64,000 bases of DNA, taken from assembly GCA_965226805.1 (NCBI GenBank), contig CBDDDW010000029.1, positions 1 to 64,000 on the forward strand, given 5' to 3'. The notes beneath the pieces were generated by a model. That model saw only the letters and a list, made by a program, of their open reading frames with translations, ran no database searches and was not told the DNA's origin. The stretch comes from CBDDDW01 sp965226805 (lineage in GTDB: Bacteria; Chloroflexota; Dehalococcoidia; Lucifugimonadales; JAGWBF01). The position numbers and the translations under genes are program-made. Positions 60,479 through 64,000 of this stretch are shown one piece after another; position 1 is the stretch's first letter, and each line of letters starts with the position of its first letter.

Positions 60479-61036
60479 TCAAGACGTCACCACCACCTGC
60501 CCGTCGGGAGTCGCCTCCAAGAGCGATAGGAAGTCGTAGCCTCTCCTCCGGAGTTCGCCGCCACCACCCTGGTGCCGGTCGAGGATGGCGATCACCTTCG
60601 CCACTGTGCAGCTGGCCGCCTCGGCCGCCTCTATCGCCTGGAACAAGGCGGAGCCGGTAGTACACACGTCATCCACAATGGCAACTCGTGCCCCGCGGGC
60701 TAGCGGCCCTTCTACGATCTGCCCCGTGCCGTGAGACTTGGCCTCTTTGCGGACGATGAAAGCGGGGATTGGGCTGCCCTCGAGGAAGCTGTTCAGCGCC
60801 ACCGCCGCCACGATGGGATCCGCGCCTAGCGTAGGCCCCCCTATCGCCTGGCACCCTACTGCCTTCACGATGGGCAGGATGGCTTTGCCGATAAGGTAGG
60901 CACCTTCCGGGTCCAGGCTCAATAGCCGTCCATCAAAATAATAGCTGCTCTTCCGCCCTGAGGACAGCGTGAAGTCACCATACTTGAGGGCGCCTCGCTC
61001 TTCTGCGAGTTGAAGAAGACGTCCCACGGCGTTCAC
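60479..61036 (-). CDS. pyrE: Orotate phosphoribosyltransferase
   Basis: 185 residues. Transfers phosphoribose from PRPP to orotate giving OMP in pyrimidine synthesis. N-terminal FTLSSGRKSSYYFDGRLLSL, substrate loop IVRKEAKSHGTGQIVEG (about 93-110) and the PRPP motif ARVAIVDDVCTTGSALFQAI (about 116-135) are all present. Its start overlaps the nadD stop by four bases, so it is co-translated in an obg-nadD-pyrE operon. Confidence 0.94.
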   Translation of the reverse strand: MNAVGRLLQLAEERGALKYGDFTLSSGRKSSYYFDGRLLSLDPEGAYLIGKAILPIVKAVGCQAIGGPTLGADPIVAAVALNSFLEGSPIPAFIVRKEAKSHGTGQIVEGPLARGARVAIVDDVCTTGSALFQAIEAAEAASCTVAKVIAILDRHQGGGGELRRRGYDFLSLLEATPDGQVVVTS

Positions 61037-61653
61037 CGTTCACCTCCGGCGCCGTCCCGGTAGAGGCCGTGGCCGTGGATATAGTGGTCCACCGCATCGG
61101 GCACCTGATAGCGAACCGACAGGCCCAGCGCCACACGCTGTCGTATCGCCGTGCCGCTGATGTCAACCCGCGGCCCCTCCAGGAGCACGACTTTTTCGGT
61201 CGATCCGGGCCGGATCTCATCCAGGAAGCTCAGGTCCTGGCCGTCGTGCCCTGGCCTTGGAGCGGCCACGAGGGAGCACAGCTCAAGCACTGTTGCCGGC
61301 TCCTTCCAACGCCCCACTTCCTTTAGGGAATCTATCCCCAGGATAAAGTATATCTCCTCTCCCTGGGATATCTCTTCGCGGAGGCCGCGTAGGGTATCCA
61401 AAGTATAGGTGGGACCCGGGCGGTCAACCTCCATAGCTGAGGCTCGAAAGCAAGGATTCGAGTCAACCGCGAGGCGGACCATATTCATCCGGTGGTGGGC
61501 CTCCGTGATTGATGCATCTCCTTTCATCCACGGCTGCCCCGTGGGTATGAAGATCACTTCCTCCAATCCCACGCTAACCCGCGCCTGCTCGGCGATAAGG
61601 AGGTGCCCAATGTGGATCGGGTCAAAGGTGCCGCCGAACACCCCGATCCCCAA
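61033..61653 (-). CDS. nadD: Nicotinate-nucleotide adenylyltransferase
   Basis: 206 residues. Adenylates nicotinate mononucleotide in NAD synthesis. Signature GVFGGTFDPIHIGHLLIAEQ (about 4-23) with the HxGH motif, FIPTGQPWMKGD (about 35), LGIDSLKEVGRWKEP (about 107) and DISGTAIRQRVALGL (about 168-182). Sits one base after obg and overlaps pyrE. Confidence 0.95.
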   Translation of the reverse strand: MGIGVFGGTFDPIHIGHLLIAEQARVSVGLEEVIFIPTGQPWMKGDASITEAHHRMNMVRLAVDSNPCFRASAMEVDRPGPTYTLDTLRGLREEISQGEEIYFILGIDSLKEVGRWKEPATVLELCSLVAAPRPGHDGQDLSFLDEIRPGSTEKVVLLEGPRVDISGTAIRQRVALGLSVRYQVPDAVDHYIHGHGLYRDGAGGER

Positions 61654-61654
61654 G

Positions 61655-62932
61655 CTAGAACCACTCCAGGTCTACACCGGCTATACGGACCGTGTCACCG
61701 GGCTGGACTCCTTGTTCCTCCAGCGCAGAAACGATGCCGAGCTGGTTCATCTGCCGCCATATCTGGACCATGGCCTTCCAGTCTTTGAGGTTCGCCCGCG
61801 GGACCAGCCTCTCCACTCTCGGAGCATGTATGACAAACGCATCGCCTTGCTTTGACACACGGAATTGAGGTTCTGCCGCTGCCTTGCTCCTACGACGCCC
61901 TGTGTCTGTCGTTATGTCGACCGCTTCCTGCTCCTTCGGTAGGGAGTCCAGCCTCTCGAGAACTTTGCTCAGGAGCGCGTCCACCCCCTCCCCAGTCGCG
62001 GCAGAGATAAAGAAGACCGTTGCTCCGGCTCGCTCGAGTCGGGCCCGCACCGAGGTCTTCTTATCCCTTACCTCCGGCAAATCCATCTTGTTGAGTACAA
62101 CGATCTGCGGTTTCCCGGCCAGAGCCGTCCCATAGTGCTCCAGCTCAGTATTGATGCGGCGCCAGTCCGCTACTGGGTCGTCTGATAGACCATCCAGCAG
62201 GTGAAGCAGCAGCCGGGCCCGCTCCGAGTGTCTCAGGAACTCATGGCCCAACCCTACTCCTTTATGCGCGCCCTCGACTAGCCCGGGTACCTCCATTATC
62301 ACGAAAGTCCTATGTCGCACCGATACAACCCCCAACACAGGGTCAGTTGTGGTGAAGGGATATTCAGCGACCTTGGGCCGTGCGGCAGAGCTCCGAGAAA
62401 TGAGAGTCGACTTACCGGCATTTGGCTGTCCCACGATGCCCACATCGGCTAGCAGCTTTAGCTCCAGAAGCAACCTGGCCTCCTCCCCCGCAGCCCCGCT
62501 TTCCGCTAGAACCGGCTCTTGGTTCACAGACGAGACGAACCGAGCGTTCCCACCCCCGCCATCCCCACCCCGCGCTACCAAAACCGGATCAACTTGGGTG
62601 ATATCCGCAACCAACTCCTTACCGTTGCCGTCATCCCCTGTGATCTCCCATACTACCGTCCCCATAGGAACAGGGATACTTATGTCCTCTCCGTTGGCGC
62701 CTCGTCTCTTCCTACCCCCACCATGGCCACCTCGCTTGGCACGCCACCTACTTTGGTAATGCAGGTGGAGCAGCGTGTTTAGAGAGGGATCTCCATACAT
62801 GAACACGGCGCCACCGTTTCCTCCGTCACCCCCGTCCGGGCCGCCTCTCGGCACGAACTTCTCTCTGCGGAAACTGATGCAGCCATCTCCGCCATTACCG
62901 CCCTTCACAAATATCTTTACCAAGTCGATCAT
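61655..62932 (-). CDS. obg: Obg family GTPase
   Basis: 425 residues. Ribosome-assembly and stress GTPase. Gly-rich Obg fold at the N-terminus (FVKGGNGGDGCISFRREKFV, PRGGPDGGDGGNGG, to about 158), G domain with G1 VGIVGQPNAGKSTLI (about 160-175), G2/G3 FTTTDPVLGVV and MEVPGLVEGAHKG, G4 VLNKMDLPEVRDK (about 280), G5 FISAATGEGVD, and a C-terminal OCT domain (about 350-425, FVIHAPRVERLVPRANLKDW). First gene of the obg-nadD-pyrE operon, transcribed away from the origin region. Confidence 0.96.
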   Translation of the reverse strand: MIDLVKIFVKGGNGGDGCISFRREKFVPRGGPDGGDGGNGGAVFMYGDPSLNTLLHLHYQSRWRAKRGGHGGGRKRRGANGEDISIPVPMGTVVWEITGDDGNGKELVADITQVDPVLVARGGDGGGGNARFVSSVNQEPVLAESGAAGEEARLLLELKLLADVGIVGQPNAGKSTLISRSSAARPKVAEYPFTTTDPVLGVVSVRHRTFVIMEVPGLVEGAHKGVGLGHEFLRHSERARLLLHLLDGLSDDPVADWRRINTELEHYGTALAGKPQIVVLNKMDLPEVRDKKTSVRARLERAGATVFFISAATGEGVDALLSKVLERLDSLPKEQEAVDITTDTGRRRSKAAAEPQFRVSKQGDAFVIHAPRVERLVPRANLKDWKAMVQIWRQMNQLGIVSALEEQGVQPGDTVRIAGVDLEWF

Positions 62933-63264
62933 CTGTTAGTTATTATGACTCCATTAATCTGGAGCTGTTTATAAGGTAATATCCGTAATAAGGGTGTTGA
63001 TAGTGTTGATAGTGTGCTAGAGCGGCCCGTACCGTTTGTGTGGATTACGGTACCTATTCTAGCATGGGTTTCGTTTAGAAGTTCAGAAAATCGTTGACAG
63101 TCCAATTCAGCCATTAATGAGTTTAGGGTGGTGGCACCAGCCCTGAGCGGCAGTTTATCCACGGCGGCAGAGGGGTTTTCCACAGTGGCGTGGCAGTTAT
63201 CCACAAAAAGCCTGGTGTGATTGACTGGCTCGGGCTAGTAATCAGGAACTCTAAAAGGGGCTGC
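62933..63264. other. oriC: Candidate replication origin between dnaA and obg
   Basis: 332 bp without a convincing gene. DnaA-box matches: TTATCCACA at 63197-63205 (perfect), TTTTCCACA at 63176-63184, TTATCCACG at 63155-63163, and TGTGGATTA at 63039-63047 (one mismatch, opposite strand). An AT-rich stretch at 62935-63012 includes two tandem 9-mers GTGTTGATA (62994-63011) that could be an unwinding element. Position beside dnaA fits bacterial origins. The short minus-strand open frame spanning it (62929-63204) shows no protein-like pattern. Confidence 0.7.
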
Positions 63265-64000
63265 TCACTCGGTGAGCAAGGACTCCTTAAGAGACAGCAC
63301 TTCCTGGCGGAGCTGAGGGTCCACGTTTATTTGATAGTTGACCTTGCCGACCGCGTTGATGACCGTCGAGTGGTCACGGTCTCCCATCAAACGCCCGATT
63401 TCCGTATCCCCCATGCCGAGCTCTTCGTGCATGAGGTACATCGCCACGTGCCGGGCCCGCACGAATCTCTTCTTGCGGGTCGCTCCAATGAGGTCTTCCC
63501 GGGTGACCCTGAACTTGTCGGCGACCTCGGCGATTATCTTACCTGGTTCTATAGATCGGCGAGCCCGGTCGGGCATGAGATCGGCGATGGCTTTGGCGGC
63601 CACGTCCAGCGTAACGGGGCTGTCAGCCAGACGGGCGAGCGCAGCGACCCCATTTAGGCTGCCCTCCAGCTCGCGGACGTTCTTCTGGACCTTCTTGGCC
63701 ACGAACTCGATGATCTGATCGTCAAGGATCAACCGCATCTGGTCCGCCTTGGAGCGCAGGATGGCCATCCGAGTCTCCAGGTCTGGAGGCTGGATATCGG
63801 CAATCAGGCCCCACTGGAACCGGGAGCTGAGCCGGTCTTCCAGCAAGGACAGCGCCTTCGGAGGGCGGTCCGAGGTCAGGACGACAAGCTTGTTGGACGA
63901 ATGGAGGTCGTTGAAGGTATGGAAAAAGACCTCCTGGGTCTGCTCTTTGCCGCTGATGAACTGAATGTCGTCTATCAGGAGCATGTCCAGGCTCCTGTAC
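63265..64000 (-). CDS. dnaA: Chromosomal replication initiator DnaA (N-terminal part outside window)
   Basis: The last ~245 residues of DnaA; the gene runs off the window end. Visible: Walker B LLIDDIQFISGKEQTQEVFF, sensor I LVVLTSDRPPKAL, the arginine-finger helix LLEDRLSSRFQWGL, sensor II region VRELEGSLNGVAAL, and domain IV with the DnaA signature RARHVAMYLMHEELGMGDTE and GDRDHSTVINAVGKV that read the DnaA box. The stop at 63265 lies about 60 bp from the nearest DnaA box. Transcribed in the same direction as obg. Confidence 0.96.
   Translation of the reverse strand, partial: YRSLDMLLIDDIQFISGKEQTQEVFFHTFNDLHSSNKLVVLTSDRPPKALSLLEDRLSSRFQWGLIADIQPPDLETRMAILRSKADQMRLILDDQIIEFVAKKVQKNVRELEGSLNGVAALARLADSPVTLDVAAKAIADLMPDRARRSIEPGKIIAEVADKFRVTREDLIGATRKKRFVRARHVAMYLMHEELGMGDTEIGRLMGDRDHSTVINAVGKVNYQINVDPQLRQEVLSLKESLLTE

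Noticed and set aside
62929..63204. A minus-strand protein gene between obg and dnaA
   Set aside because: Composition follows the DnaA boxes and AT repeats, there is no family pattern and no ribosome binding site.

Overview
The window reads as a bacterial chromosome segment next to the replication origin, most likely from a Chloroflexota lineage of the Dehalococcoidia/SAR202 type. This placement is inference: the obg-nadD-pyrE block beside dnaA, the Thr/Pro-rich 'TPTPTATP' lipoproteins, and the mix of DUF1800, NHL-repeat, MmgE/PrpD and hydantoinase genes all fit that group, but no 16S gene is present to test it.

Layout. (1) 1-12.7 kb is an insertion-sequence graveyard: an ABC-F gene broken by an antisense group II intron, degenerate IS110, IS1182, IS3, IS256 and IS1380 copies, intact ISNCY-type and IS1380 elements, and one healthy metabolic gene, ilvA. 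(2) 12.8-15.9 kb (minus strand) holds a compact ubiquitin-like operon: a single-domain multiubiquitin-type protein, an E1-like ThiF adenylyltransferase with an N-terminal accessory domain, a DUF6527 putative zinc protein, and, 320 bp further on, an HTH-HNH-zinc-ribbon nuclease. (3) 16.1-20.3 kb carries a secreted fibronectin-III protein with a 19-G tract upstream and a NarL-type two-component pair whose kinase is frameshifted. (4) 20.5-26.2 kb (plus strand) is a second defence-like block: an OAS/CD-NTase-like nucleotidyltransferase, then a tightly coupled operon of an HTH protein, a 39-residue protein, a PHP-domain SMC-like ATPase (TrlF family) and an AlbA_2/Schlafen-type ATPase. (5) 26.4-29.1 kb is a nest of IS3 elements in which one transposase gene is split onto opposite strands. 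(6) 29.8-41.5 kb (minus strand) encodes catabolic and export functions: GlcG-like protein, NHL protein, DUF1800 protein, a collagen-like/solute-binding lipoprotein, isochorismatase-like hydrolase, MmgE/PrpD, and HyuA/HyuB. (7) 41.6-50.2 kb is again disrupted: a tyrosine-recombinase remnant, a frameshifted Ser/Thr kinase, a truncated type III restriction helicase subunit, two IS elements and a large PKD/CHRD/dockerin-like surface gene broken by them. (8) 50.4-64 kb is core genome: 5S rRNA, clpC, radA, a PT-rich lipoprotein, gyrB (with an IS256 copy lodged between promoter and start codon), a conserved-looking small gene, pyrE, nadD, obg, a candidate oriC with DnaA boxes, and the 3' part of dnaA.

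The most interesting content is the Ubl-E1-DUF6527(-HNH) operon and the HTH-small ORF-PHP/SMC ATPase-AlbA_2 operon. Both sit in the mobile-element-rich half of the window. Single-base frameshifts recur in otherwise well-conserved genes (ABC-F, histidine kinase, nucleotidyltransferase, Ser/Thr kinase, the 60-kb small gene), so assembly error has to be weighed against true decay.
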